Assembly: GCA_004028795.1 (NCBI GenBank)
Contig: SAIW01000002.1
Coordinates: forward strand, 1 to 64,000
DNA from: Chitinophagaceae bacterium
Lineage (GTDB): Bacteria > Bacteroidota > Bacteroidia > Chitinophagales > Chitinophagaceae
Direction: 5' to 3'
DNA: 64,000 nucleotides
The notes under the pieces were generated by a model. That model saw only the letters and a program-made list of their open reading frames with translations. It did not search any database and was not told the DNA's origin. The position numbers were made by a program, and so were the translations under genes. Within the stretch, counting starts at the first letter, position 1, and each line of letters opens with the position of its first letter. Shown here one piece after another: positions 17,272-25,835 of this stretch.

Positions 17272-19044
17272 ATGAAAAAAATTATTCTTTTAGCAGCATG
17301 CAGTGCTTGTTTTATTGCATGCAAACAAAAGCCGGTTAGTACAGAAGCAAATAAACCTTTGGCAACTCTCTTTGACAAATACTATGAAGAGCGTTTGCAA
17401 ATTTTTCCTTTAGAAGCTACCAGTATTGGCGACAGCAGGTATAATGATAAACTGTATGTTGATTTTACTGATAGTTACAGGGCTAAAGAAAAAATATTCT
17501 TTCAAAAATATTTAGACAGTCTTGTAAAATATAACAGGGATGAATTGAATGATGATGATAAAGTAAGCTATGATGATTTTAAAAGAGAAATGGAGATTAA
17601 TATTGAAGGTTTGTCTTTTCATGATAATTACATGCCTTTAAACCAGTTCTCGAGCATTCATTTAACATTTGCTCAATTGGGCAGTGGTGGCGTAATACAA
17701 CCTTTTAAAACAGTGAAGGATTATGATGATTGGTTGCAACGTGCTGCTGTGTTTGCTGATATTGCTGATAGTGCCATTGTATACTTTAAAAAAGGATTGG
17801 AAAATAATATTGTGTTGTCCAAAGCATTGGTTGTAAAAACAATTCCGCAGTTGCAATCATTAGTAGTTGCAGATGCAAAAAAGAGTTTATTCTATGGGCC
17901 TATTACTAACCTTCCAAAAGATTTCAGCGAAGCAGATAAAAAAAGATTTACAGAAGCATATACTAAACTCATCAACGAAAAAATAACACCTTCCTATAAA
18001 AAACTGGCAGATTTTTTACAAACTGAATACCTGCCTAAAAGCCGTGCTACATCAGGTATTGGTAATTTGCCCGACGGTAAAAAAATGTACGAGTATTTAG
18101 TTCGTTCATCAACAACAACCAATAAAACATCTGATGAGATTTATAATATCGGTTTAAGTGAAGTGAAACGTATTCGCGGTTTAATGGATAGTATAAAAAA
18201 TGTAGTTGGTTTTAAAGATAGTTTAAGTGCCTTCTTTAAATATATGGACACAGCAAAAAGATTCATGCCATATAAAACGCCCAAAGAAGTGTTAGATGCA
18301 TTTGAAAGCATTCATAAAAAAATGGAACCGCAATTGAAAGTTTTATTCAATCATGTTCCTAAATGCCCGTTTGAAATAAGACAAACAGAAGCGTTTCGTG
18401 CTGCAAGTGCCAGTGCAGAATATTTTCAGGGCAGCCCCGATGGAAAACGCCCCGGTATTTTTTATGTACCCATTTTAGATGCAACAAAATTCAATACAAC
18501 CAGTGGCATGGAAAGTTTGTTTTTGCATGAAGCAATTCCCGGTCATCATTATCAGATTTCATTGCAACAGGAAGATACTGCTCTGCCTAAGTTCAGAAGA
18601 TTTGGCGGACAGAATGCTTTTGTTGAAGGTTGGGCATTGTATTGTGAAAGTTTAGGAAAAGAATTAGGCTTGTACACCGACCCTTATCAATACATGGGAG
18701 CCTTAGGTGATGAAATGCACCGTGCTGTTAGATTAGTTGTTGATGTTGGATTACATGCAAAAGGAATGACAAGAGAAGAAGCTATAAAATATATGGAAGA
18801 TAATGAGCCGATAACAGACCAATTGGCTACTTCTGAAATTGAACGTTACATGGCTATTCCAAGCCAGGCGTTAGGATATAAAATTGGTGCTTTAAAACTA
18901 AGAGAACTAAGAAATAAATACAGCAACCAATTAGGAAGTAAATTTTCTATTGCAGCTTTTCACGATGAAGTTTTAACGGGTGGTAGTTTACCGTTAGAGA
19001 TTTTAGAAAAGAAGTTAGACAGTTGGGCAGATAAACAAAAATAA
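17272..19044 (+). CDS. DUF885 family lipoprotein, putative metallopeptidase
   Basis: The 590-residue product starts with a lipoprotein signal (MKKIILLAACSACFIACK). DUF885 proteins share the motif seen here as ESLFLHEAIPGHHYQISLQ (about residues 412-430), with a downstream acidic segment FVEGWALYCESLG. This resembles a zinc peptidase HExxxH-type site; metallopeptidase activity is inferred from fold-level similarity. It probably acts in the periplasm or at the outer membrane inner face. It stands alone, with an intrinsic terminator 7 bp after the stop. Confidence 0.85.
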   Translation: MKKIILLAACSACFIACKQKPVSTEANKPLATLFDKYYEERLQIFPLEATSIGDSRYNDKLYVDFTDSYRAKEKIFFQKYLDSLVKYNRDELNDDDKVSYDDFKREMEINIEGLSFHDNYMPLNQFSSIHLTFAQLGSGGVIQPFKTVKDYDDWLQRAAVFADIADSAIVYFKKGLENNIVLSKALVVKTIPQLQSLVVADAKKSLFYGPITNLPKDFSEADKKRFTEAYTKLINEKITPSYKKLADFLQTEYLPKSRATSGIGNLPDGKKMYEYLVRSSTTTNKTSDEIYNIGLSEVKRIRGLMDSIKNVVGFKDSLSAFFKYMDTAKRFMPYKTPKEVLDAFESIHKKMEPQLKVLFNHVPKCPFEIRQTEAFRAASASAEYFQGSPDGKRPGIFYVPILDATKFNTTSGMESLFLHEAIPGHHYQISLQQEDTALPKFRRFGGQNAFVEGWALYCESLGKELGLYTDPYQYMGALGDEMHRAVRLVVDVGLHAKGMTREEAIKYMEDNEPITDQLATSEIERYMAIPSQALGYKIGALKLRELRNKYSNQLGSKFSIAAFHDEVLTGGSLPLEILEKKLDSWADKQK

Positions 19045-19051
19045 ATATCAG

Positions 19052-19076
19052 AGCCCTGCTACTAACAGGGCTTTTT
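19052..19076 (+). terminator. Intrinsic terminator after DUF885 gene
   Basis: Arms AGCCCTG and CAGGGCT around CTACTAA form a 7-bp stem followed by a T run. Confidence 0.85.
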
Positions 19077-19105
19077 AATACAATATATCCGGTTAATATT
19101 TAAAT

Positions 19106-20233
19106 ATGAAGATTGCGGTTAATACTATTTTTTTGCAACAGCACCGGTTAGAAGGTTATGGATATTTTGTGCAGGAAATATTTAAAAGATTAGCTGTAAA
19201 ATTTCCTGAGCATGAATTTATTTTTTTGTTTGACAGAGATTATGATGAGCAATTTATTTTTTCATCCAATGTTAAACCATTTGTAATAAAACCCAAAGCA
19301 AGGCATGCATTGGCTTTTAAGTTTTGGTACGATGTAAAATTGGCTTGGGTATTACGTTCTGTTAAGCCAAATGTTGTTGTACAACCATACGGGTTTTGCA
19401 GTTTAACAATAAAGTTTCCGCAGTTATTGGTAGTGCATGACTTGGCTTTTTTGCATTATCCGCAATTCATTTCCAAACAACATTTATTCTATTATAAAAG
19501 ATACACACCAAAGTTTTTACAGAAAGCAAAACGTGTAGCAACGGTTTCTCAATTTTCAAAGCAAGATATCATCAATCAATATAAAATTCCTTCAGAAAAA
19601 ATTGATGTAGTGTATAGTGCAGCAAAGCCTGTATTTAAAACAGAAGCTTATGTTATACAATCGGCCATAAAAGAAAAATATGCCGATGGCTGTGAATACT
19701 TTTTATTTACCGGGGGTATTCACCCCAGAAAAAATTTATTGAATTTGTTGAAAGCATTTTCCATTTTCAAAAAATGGCAGCAAAGCAATATGAAGTTATT
19801 GGTTGTTGGAAGAATAGCATGGCAAACTGATGATTTATTAGATAAATTAGAAACTTATAAATACAGAGATGATGTAGCCTTATTAGGTTATGTTGAAGAA
19901 AACGAATTGGCAAACATAACAGCATCTGCTTATGCGTTAATCTTCCCTTCTTACTTCGAAGGTTTTGGTGTACCGCCATTAGAAGCCATGCAATGCAATG
20001 TTCCGGTAATAACAAGTAATGTTAGCAGTATGCCTGAAATATGCGGTAATGCTGCGGTTTATGCTAATCCTGATGATTACGAAGAGATTGCAGAAAAAAT
20101 GAAACTACTATACAGAGATGAAACTTTTCGTAATGAAATGATTAATAATGGTAAAGTCCAATGCAAAAAATTCAGTTGGGATAATACGGCTGATTTGCTA
20201 TGGCAAAGCATTTTAAAAACTACAAACAACTAA
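19106..20233 (+). CDS. Glycosyltransferase family 1/4 (GT-B)
   Basis: The 375-residue GT-B enzyme has the N-terminal acceptor domain (residues 1-165, with VVQPYGF and LLVVHDLAF) and the nucleotide-sugar-binding C-terminal domain. The latter carries FLFTGGIHPRKNL (about 200), VALLGYVEENEL and the EX7E-type motif FPSYFEGFGVPPLEAM. This is the retaining mannosyl/glucosyl-transferase pattern used in cell-surface glycan synthesis. No other polysaccharide genes lie next to it, so donor and acceptor are unknown. No signal peptide is present, so it acts at the cytoplasmic face. Confidence 0.88.
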   Translation: MKIAVNTIFLQQHRLEGYGYFVQEIFKRLAVKFPEHEFIFLFDRDYDEQFIFSSNVKPFVIKPKARHALAFKFWYDVKLAWVLRSVKPNVVVQPYGFCSLTIKFPQLLVVHDLAFLHYPQFISKQHLFYYKRYTPKFLQKAKRVATVSQFSKQDIINQYKIPSEKIDVVYSAAKPVFKTEAYVIQSAIKEKYADGCEYFLFTGGIHPRKNLLNLLKAFSIFKKWQQSNMKLLVVGRIAWQTDDLLDKLETYKYRDDVALLGYVEENELANITASAYALIFPSYFEGFGVPPLEAMQCNVPVITSNVSSMPEICGNAAVYANPDDYEEIAEKMKLLYRDETFRNEMINNGKVQCKKFSWDNTADLLWQSILKTTNN

Positions 20234-20248
20234 AAACGAGCTTTAGCT

Positions 20249-20256
20249 TACTTTTG
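20249..20256 (+). promoter_or_regulatory. Bacteroidota-type -7 box upstream of gldC
   Basis: TACTTTTG is a perfect match to TAnnTTTG and lies 18 bp before the gldC ATG, giving a predicted leader of about 10-14 nucleotides. Confidence 0.5.
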
Positions 20257-20274
20257 CTGGCTTAATAATTAAAT

Positions 20275-20622
20275 ATGCCTGCTTCTACAATAAAAATTGA
20301 TGTTGAATTAGATGATAATAAAGTGCCTGATAAACTTTACTGGAGTGCCACAGACAGTTCTGCCGAAACACCCGAACCCGCCAAAGCAATGATGCTGGCT
20401 TTGTGGGATGGTGCAGACAAAGCTGCATTGAGAATAGATTTATGGACAAAAGACATGATGGTGGATGAAATGGGAGATTTCTTTTATCAAACATTAATGG
20501 GTATGGCCGATACTTTTGACAGAGCTACCCATAGCCACGAATTAGTAAATGAAATGAAAACTTTTGCTAAAGACTTTTACAAAAAATTCAGAGCAGAGCA
20601 ACTAAAAGAAAACAAAGCATAA
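20275..20622 (+). CDS. gldC: Gliding motility protein GldC
   Basis: The 115-residue cytoplasmic protein is conserved end to end with GldC, recognised from IDVELDDNKVPDKLYWSATDS, the MLALWDGADKAALRIDLWTKDMMVDEMG block (split here only by reading) and FFYQTLMGMADTFDRAT. GldC is linked to gliding motility in Flavobacterium but is present in many non-gliding Bacteroidota, so it marks the phylum more than motility. No other gld genes are in the window. It is followed at 25 bp by yqeY. Confidence 0.92.
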   Translation: MPASTIKIDVELDDNKVPDKLYWSATDSSAETPEPAKAMMLALWDGADKAALRIDLWTKDMMVDEMGDFFYQTLMGMADTFDRATHSHELVNEMKTFAKDFYKKFRAEQLKENKA

Positions 20623-20647
20623 TAAACCTACCATAAAACTTGCATAT

Positions 20648-21100
20648 ATGAGTTTAGAACAACAGGTAATGAGTGAAATGAAAGAAGCAATGAAGTCTAA
20701 AAATGAAGCTGCATTGCGTGGACTGAGAGCCATTAAAGCTGCCATTATTATTGCTAAAACAGAAGCCGGTGCTAACGGAGAAGTATCTGCTGACGGAGAA
20801 TTAAAGCTGTTGCAGAAATTAGTAAAGCAACGTAAAGACAGTTTAGAAATTTTTCAAAAACAAAACAGAGCAGACCTTGCACAAAAAGAAGAAGAAGAAA
20901 TAGCTGTTATTGAAAAGTTTCTTCCTAAACAATTAACTGAAGAAGAATTAAAAGCTGAAGTTGCTGCAATTATTACAGAGGTTGGTGCTTCATCACCTGC
21001 TGATATGGGTAAAGTAATGGGTGCAGCTACCAAGCAATTAGCCGGAAAAGCAGACGGCAAAGCTATTTCAGCCATAGTAAAAGAATTACTAAATAAATAA
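20648..21100 (+). CDS. GatB/YqeY domain protein
   Basis: The 150-residue protein has the YqeY pattern: MSLEQQVMSEMKEAMKSKNE at the start, then ALRGLRAIKAAI, KQRKDSLEIFQKQNRADL, FLPKQLTEEEL, and the C-terminal tail GAATKQLAGKADGKAISAIVKELL. The fold matches the tail domain of GatB, which binds tRNA; free-standing YqeY has an uncertain function in tRNA handling. Its stop overlaps the next start by one base (TAATG), so the cvpA-like gene is translationally coupled. Confidence 0.88.
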   Translation: MSLEQQVMSEMKEAMKSKNEAALRGLRAIKAAIIIAKTEAGANGEVSADGELKLLQKLVKQRKDSLEIFQKQNRADLAQKEEEEIAVIEKFLPKQLTEEELKAEVAAIITEVGASSPADMGKVMGAATKQLAGKADGKAISAIVKELLNK

Positions 21101-21636
21101 TGGTAATAGACTTTTTTTATTGTGTGCTTATTGTATTTGCTGTTATTAACGGCATTCGCAGAGGGTTAATAGTAGCTGTATTTTCTTTTTTTGCCATTAT
21201 TATAGCATTGGCAGCAGCCATAAAATTTTCTGCAATAGTTGCAGGGTGGTTAGGTAAAACAACAGGTGGTGCAAGTGCATGGTTACCTTTTATTTCCTTT
21301 GCATTGGTTATAGCAGGCGGTATTTTTTTAATGCGTTTGGCAGCAAACATTATTCAAAAATCTGCCGAAACATTAATGCTGGGTATGATAAATAAAATTG
21401 GCGGAGTACTTTTATATGCCTGCGTTTATACAATGGTCTTCAGCATTATTCTTTTTTATGCAACACAAATTAATTTAATACAACCTGAAATAGTGAAAGA
21501 TTCTAAAACCTACGGATTTATTGAACCTTGGGGCCCGACAGCAGTAAATACTTTCGGAGAAATTATTCCCTGGTTTAAAAACCTGTTTGTACAGTTAGAA
21601 AAATTCTTTGAAAATATTGCTGCCAAAAACAGTTAA
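21100..21636 (+). CDS. CvpA family membrane protein
   Basis: The 178-residue protein has four hydrophobic segments (about residues 2-18, 22-42, 62-85, 100-125). It carries the CvpA-family opening IDFFYCVLIVFAVINGIRRG and the GKTTGGASAWLPFISFALV segment. CvpA relatives in Proteobacteria affect colicin V export and envelope stress tolerance; the function here is not established. It is coupled to yqeY by a one-base overlap. Confidence 0.8.
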   Translation: MVIDFFYCVLIVFAVINGIRRGLIVAVFSFFAIIIALAAAIKFSAIVAGWLGKTTGGASAWLPFISFALVIAGGIFLMRLAANIIQKSAETLMLGMINKIGGVLLYACVYTMVFSIILFYATQINLIQPEIVKDSKTYGFIEPWGPTAVNTFGEIIPWFKNLFVQLEKFFENIAAKNS

Positions 21637-21727
21637 AGCCTCCTGCTAACTTTTGTTAGTTTTATACAGTATCTTAGCAAGGTTGTAAAGTATTATGTAG
21701 TCGGCTGTAGATAGCATATCAACTTCT

Positions 21728-21775
21728 GTTGCAGTTTATGCTGAGCTGAGTCGAAGTACACACTTATACTGCAAC
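21728..21775. repeat. 48-bp hairpin element with CTGAGCNNAGYCGAAG core, copy C
   Basis: Perfect 8-bp outer arms GTTGCAGT and ACTGCAAC enclose the core CTGAGCTGAGTCGAAG at 21741-21756. It lies in the 233-bp gap after the cvpA-like gene. The rest of that gap shows a weak hairpin CTAAC/GTTAG at about 21648-21661 and nothing else recognisable. Confidence 0.6.
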
Positions 21776-21869
21776 AAATAATTCAGCATTAAATAATTAA
21801 AGTCAATAACAATTATAAAAGTATTTTCCTTTTATTTGTAACCATACATTACCTGCCGTATAAACTATA

Positions 21870-22625
21870 ATGGAATATCAGATTAAACAATTAGACAAGT
21901 TCAAATATTTAGAAGAAGGCGAAGGAGAACCGCTTATTTTGTTGCATGGTTTATTCGGAGCATTAAGTAATTTCTCAGACCTGGTTGAGCATTTTAAGAA
22001 AACGCATAAAGTTGTTGTTCCGCTTCTTCCATTATTTGATTTAGATATTTTTCATACCACAGTTAGTGGATTTGAAAAGTATGTTCAGAAATTTATAGAA
22101 GCCAAAGGCTATACCAATATTCATTTATTAGGCAATTCATTAGGTGGCCATGTAGCATTAATTCATGTTTTAAAACATCCTGAAAAAATAAAATCGCTAA
22201 CACTTACAGGCAGTTCGGGTTTATTCGAAAACGGAATGGGCGATAGCTATCCTAAACGTGGCGATTATCAATACATTAAAACAAAAGCAGAGCAAACTTT
22301 TTACGATCCTAAAATGGCTACCAAAGAATTGGTAGATGAATTGTTTGAAATAACAACCAATCGTTTAAAAGTTATCAAAGTAATTGCTTTGGCAAAAAGT
22401 GCTATTCGAAGCAATTTGGGCGAAGAACTGAATCAGATAAAAATTCCAACCCTATTAATCTGGGGTAATAACGATATTGTTACACCACCGTTTGTTGGCA
22501 GAGAGTTTAACAGGTTAATTCCTAAAAGTGAATTATATTTTATTGATAACTGCGGTCATGCACCGATGATGGAAGTGCCACATGAGTTTAACCAGATTTT
22601 AGAGAAATTTTTAAGTAAGTTGTAA
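21870..22625 (+). CDS. Alpha/beta-hydrolase
   Basis: The 251-residue cytoplasmic alpha/beta-hydrolase has the oxyanion region LILLHGLFGALSNF, the nucleophile elbow GNSLGGH (Ser about residue 92), an acid in WGNNDIVTPP and the catalytic His in NCGHAPMMEVP. The substrate cannot be predicted; esterase or C-C hydrolase are both possible. It is followed at 48 bp by the CBS-domain gene on the same strand. Confidence 0.85.
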   Translation: MEYQIKQLDKFKYLEEGEGEPLILLHGLFGALSNFSDLVEHFKKTHKVVVPLLPLFDLDIFHTTVSGFEKYVQKFIEAKGYTNIHLLGNSLGGHVALIHVLKHPEKIKSLTLTGSSGLFENGMGDSYPKRGDYQYIKTKAEQTFYDPKMATKELVDELFEITTNRLKVIKVIALAKSAIRSNLGEELNQIKIPTLLIWGNNDIVTPPFVGREFNRLIPKSELYFIDNCGHAPMMEVPHEFNQILEKFLSKL

Positions 22626-22673
22626 TAAACCTTTACAACTTTATAAACGTATATAACAGCAGTACGGCATTAC

Positions 22674-23336
22674 ATGTTTTTAGCAAGTCAATTAATACAA
22701 ACAGATTATCCTTCCATTAATTTACTGGATAAAATTTCTTTTGCCTTACAGTTAATGGATGATTATGATGTGCAACATTTACCCGTAATAAGTGAAGATA
22801 AATTTGCAGGGCTTGTAAGTAAAGATGATTTGTTAGATGCCGATGAAAATGCTTTAGTTGTTGCAGTTGAAGAAAACCTTCATAAACTTTTTATAAAAGG
22901 CGAAGAAGTTTTTCTGGCAGCATTAAAAATAATTACAAGTCATCAGTTAAGTCTTATACCCGTTATTAATGAACAGTTTGAGCTTAATGGTGTTATAACT
23001 CAATCTAAATTATTACAATCTTTAAATGTTTATACCGGTGCAGAAGAACCGGGCGGATTAATTGTTATTGAAACAGATAAACGCCAATATTCTTTCGGAG
23101 AAATAAGCAGGTTGGTAGAAACCAACGATGCATACATTACACAATTAAATACATATACCGAACCTGAAACAGGAATGTTATTAGTTGCAGTAAAAGTTAA
23201 CAAAACAGAAATAAGTGATATTGTTGCAACCTTTCAACGGTACGAGTATCAAATACGTTATTATTTTGGTGAAGAGCAATACACCAATGAGTTAAAGAAT
23301 AACTATAATCATTTAATGAGCTATCTGAACATTTAA
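22674..23336 (+). CDS. CBS-domain protein
   Basis: The 220-residue protein has a CBS pair (residues about 8-62 and 70-125; for example MDDYDVQHLPVISEDKFAGL and SHQLSLIPVINEQFELNGVI), followed by an ACT-like C-terminal part (IVIETDKRQYSFGEISRLVE). CBS pairs bind adenosine nucleotides. In Bacteroidota this gene commonly sits near nadK, as here (two genes downstream), which suggests a link to nucleotide or NAD status; that is inference from context. Confidence 0.8.
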   Translation: MFLASQLIQTDYPSINLLDKISFALQLMDDYDVQHLPVISEDKFAGLVSKDDLLDADENALVVAVEENLHKLFIKGEEVFLAALKIITSHQLSLIPVINEQFELNGVITQSKLLQSLNVYTGAEEPGGLIVIETDKRQYSFGEISRLVETNDAYITQLNTYTEPETGMLLVAVKVNKTEISDIVATFQRYEYQIRYYFGEEQYTNELKNNYNHLMSYLNI

Positions 23337-23418
23337 TTAAGTTTTCATTAGCTTCTTAAATACTTTATCCCTCCAATCTTTTCAAATTCATATTTTTAAT
23401 GCAATTAAAAAATTAAAC

Positions 23419-24861
23419 TTGCAAATACTCAAAAACTTCAGTTTACTTTTTTTATTAATTGTATGTGCATGGCAGCCTTCCTTTGCTCAATCAAAGCAAC
23501 AGCAGATAGATTCAATTGCAGCAATTATTAATCAAATTGCTAAAGAAAAGCAATTGGTTATTGGCGGAATAAATGTTTCGGGCAATAAAAAAACTAAACA
23601 ACATATTATTCTTCGCGAAGCAATTTTTAAAATCGGCGATACCGTTACAGTACAATCATTAGCAGAAAAAATAGAACGTTCAAAAGAATTAATTTATAAT
23701 ACTACGCTGTTTGTTGATGATAGTGTTTACGTTTCATCTGTTAAAAACGATTCTGTTTTTATTGATGTTGTGGTAAAAGAACGCTTGTTTTTTTTTCCTT
23801 TACCATATTTAAGACCTGTTGATAGAAACCTGAACGAATGGCTATCGCAAGGTGCAAGCTTAGACAGGGTTAATTATGGTATAAAACTAACACACAATAA
23901 TTTTAGCGGGCAGAACGATAAACTGAATATCTGGTTTATTACAGGTTACAATCAACAGGTATCATTACGGTATAACTTACCTTTTATTAATAAAGCATTA
24001 ACTAAAGGCATTGATGTTGGCTTTACTTACTCACGCCAGCACGAACTTAATTATGCCACAAGCTTAAACAACAAACAACTTTTTCTAAAGTTAACAGACG
24101 AGTTTGCGAGGCATTTTACAAGGTTCGATGCAACTTATTCTTATAGACCCGATCAAAAGCAAAGGCATTACTTCAGAGTTGCATATACCAATGAAAACAT
24201 TGCAGACAGTGTATTTAAAACAAATCCATCATACTACCCCGGCAGCAGAAAAGAATTAAGCTTTATAGATTTTTTATACGTGTACCGCTACATCAATACC
24301 AACTATATCTATTATCCAACAAAAGGTTTTTTAGTTGAAGGAGCATTGTATAAAAGAGGTTTAGATAAAACAACAGATATATGGCAGTTAAGTGCACATG
24401 GATTATATGCAAAAACAATTTCGCCCAAAACCTTTGCTACTGTTGAGGCTGCGGCTTCTATCAAATTTCCCAATGCAGATAATTTTTACAGTCAGGGTTT
24501 ATTTGGTTATGGTTATTATCAAATGCGTGGCTTAGAATATTATGTAGTAGATGGTATGGGTGGGGCATTAACAAGATTTACATTAGGTCATGAATTATTC
24601 AAATATATTTTTCATACACCATTTATAAAAACCAAAACACACGATAAAATTCCTTTCAGGTTTTTTCTTACAGCATTTACCGATATTGGTTACAGCTACA
24701 ACCCTTATGTAAATAATAACCTGCTAAACAATAAATTTTTGTATACTTATGGTGTTGGGTTAGACATTGTTTCCATTTATGATTTTGTGTTACATATAGA
24801 TTTCAGCATTAATCAATTGGGCGATAAAGGATTATATTTACATGCACGTAACGATTTTTAA
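23419..24861 (+). CDS. BamA/TamA-type outer membrane protein with one POTRA-like domain
   Basis: The 480-residue product has a signal peptide (residues 1-23, ending FAQ). A POTRA-like domain follows (about 43-125: VIGGINVSGNKKTKQHIILRE through VFIDVVVKERLFF), then a beta-barrel domain with alternating aromatic strands to a C-terminal LYLHARNDF, ending in Phe like many outer membrane proteins. It is much shorter than BamA, so a specialised paralogue. TTG at 23419 is the only sensible start: the nearby ATG at 23399 is out of frame and meets a stop after five codons. Confidence 0.8.
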   Translation: MQILKNFSLLFLLIVCAWQPSFAQSKQQQIDSIAAIINQIAKEKQLVIGGINVSGNKKTKQHIILREAIFKIGDTVTVQSLAEKIERSKELIYNTTLFVDDSVYVSSVKNDSVFIDVVVKERLFFFPLPYLRPVDRNLNEWLSQGASLDRVNYGIKLTHNNFSGQNDKLNIWFITGYNQQVSLRYNLPFINKALTKGIDVGFTYSRQHELNYATSLNNKQLFLKLTDEFARHFTRFDATYSYRPDQKQRHYFRVAYTNENIADSVFKTNPSYYPGSRKELSFIDFLYVYRYINTNYIYYPTKGFLVEGALYKRGLDKTTDIWQLSAHGLYAKTISPKTFATVEAAASIKFPNADNFYSQGLFGYGYYQMRGLEYYVVDGMGGALTRFTLGHELFKYIFHTPFIKTKTHDKIPFRFFLTAFTDIGYSYNPYVNNNLLNNKFLYTYGVGLDIVSIYDFVLHIDFSINQLGDKGLYLHARNDF

Positions 24862-24896
24862 ATATTGTGATACAAGCTTTAGTGCTGCTGTTAAGC

Positions 24897-24924
24897 ATTC
24901 GTTGCGTCGCACTCTTATACGTTC
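24897..24924 (-). repeat. GTGCGACGCAACG intergenic repeat, copy 1
   Basis: On the minus strand GAACGTATAAGAGTGCGACG continues CAACGAATG. The copy lies between the BamA-like gene and nadK. The inner TGCGACGCA is a palindrome around a central A. Confidence 0.75.
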
Positions 24925-24955
24925 GGTTAGCTATTCATCATAACAAAGCAAGCAA

Positions 24956-25834
24956 ATGAAAATAGCCATATACAGCAGAGGCTTAGACGCAGAATTAGGT
25001 AAATCGCTGCAAATATTATTAGAAGAATTAGCCAAACATAAAGTAGGTGTTTTATTATACAGGCCTTTATTAGGCATATTTCAATTACCCTCAGCATTAT
25101 TAAACAACATCATACCCTTTCAGGTAGCAGCAGATTTTGATGAAGATGTAGCTTGTTTAATAAGCTTAGGAGGAGATGGTACCATGCTTGATGCCGTAGT
25201 ATTAGCTAAAGACACTAATATTCCTATTCTGGGTATCAACTTCGGCAGATTAGGTTTTTTGGCCAGCATCAGCCCCGATGAATTAACCAACGCCATAGAT
25301 GCAATTCTTGGGCATACCTTTTTAATTGATAAAAGAACATTGCTGCATTTAGATTCCAATCTTCCTTTATTCGGCGATGCACCTTTTGCATTAAATGAAT
25401 TGGTAATACATAAAAGAGATACATCACCCATGATTAAAATTCACACCTACTTAAACGGTGAATTTTTAAATACCTATTGGGCAGATGGTTTAATAGTTTC
25501 AACACCAACTGGCTCTACCGGTTATAACATGAGTTGCAACGGGCCGATATTATTCCCTGAATCTTCAAGCTTTGTAATTACACCGGTTGCTCCGCACAAC
25601 TTAAATGTCCGTTCCATTATTGTTCCGGATACAAACATCATTTCTTTTGAAGTAGAAGGAAGGGCAGACCAGTTTATTTGTTCATTAGATGCAAGAAGAG
25701 AAATAGTTGGTAAGAATATTCAATTGGCGGTAAAAAAAGAAGCTTTTAATGCCAATTTAGTAAGGTTAAATGAAAACAGTTTCCTTACAACACTTCGTAA
25801 TAAATTAACATGGGGCTTAGATAAGCGTAATTAG
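24956..25834 (+). CDS. nadK: NAD kinase
   Basis: The 292-residue enzyme phosphorylates NAD to NADP. Diagnostic motifs are LISLGGDGTMLDAV (GGDG, residues about 69-73), NFGRLGFLA, the NE/D region LNELVIHKRDTSPM, and STPTGSTGYNMSCNGPI. The C-terminal APHNLNVRSIIVPD is also typical. The order CBS protein - BamA-like - nadK is a common Bacteroidota arrangement. The next gene starts one base after the stop, so pxpB is probably in the same transcript. Confidence 0.95.
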   Translation: MKIAIYSRGLDAELGKSLQILLEELAKHKVGVLLYRPLLGIFQLPSALLNNIIPFQVAADFDEDVACLISLGGDGTMLDAVVLAKDTNIPILGINFGRLGFLASISPDELTNAIDAILGHTFLIDKRTLLHLDSNLPLFGDAPFALNELVIHKRDTSPMIKIHTYLNGEFLNTYWADGLIVSTPTGSTGYNMSCNGPILFPESSSFVITPVAPHNLNVRSIIVPDTNIISFEVEGRADQFICSLDARREIVGKNIQLAVKKEAFNANLVRLNENSFLTTLRNKLTWGLDKRN

Positions 25835-25835
25835 C

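Noticed and set aside
21645-21665. CTAACTTTTGTTAG hairpin after the cvpA-like gene as a terminator.
   Set aside because: The stem is only five A+T-rich pairs and the following TTTTATAC is weak; not strong enough to annotate.
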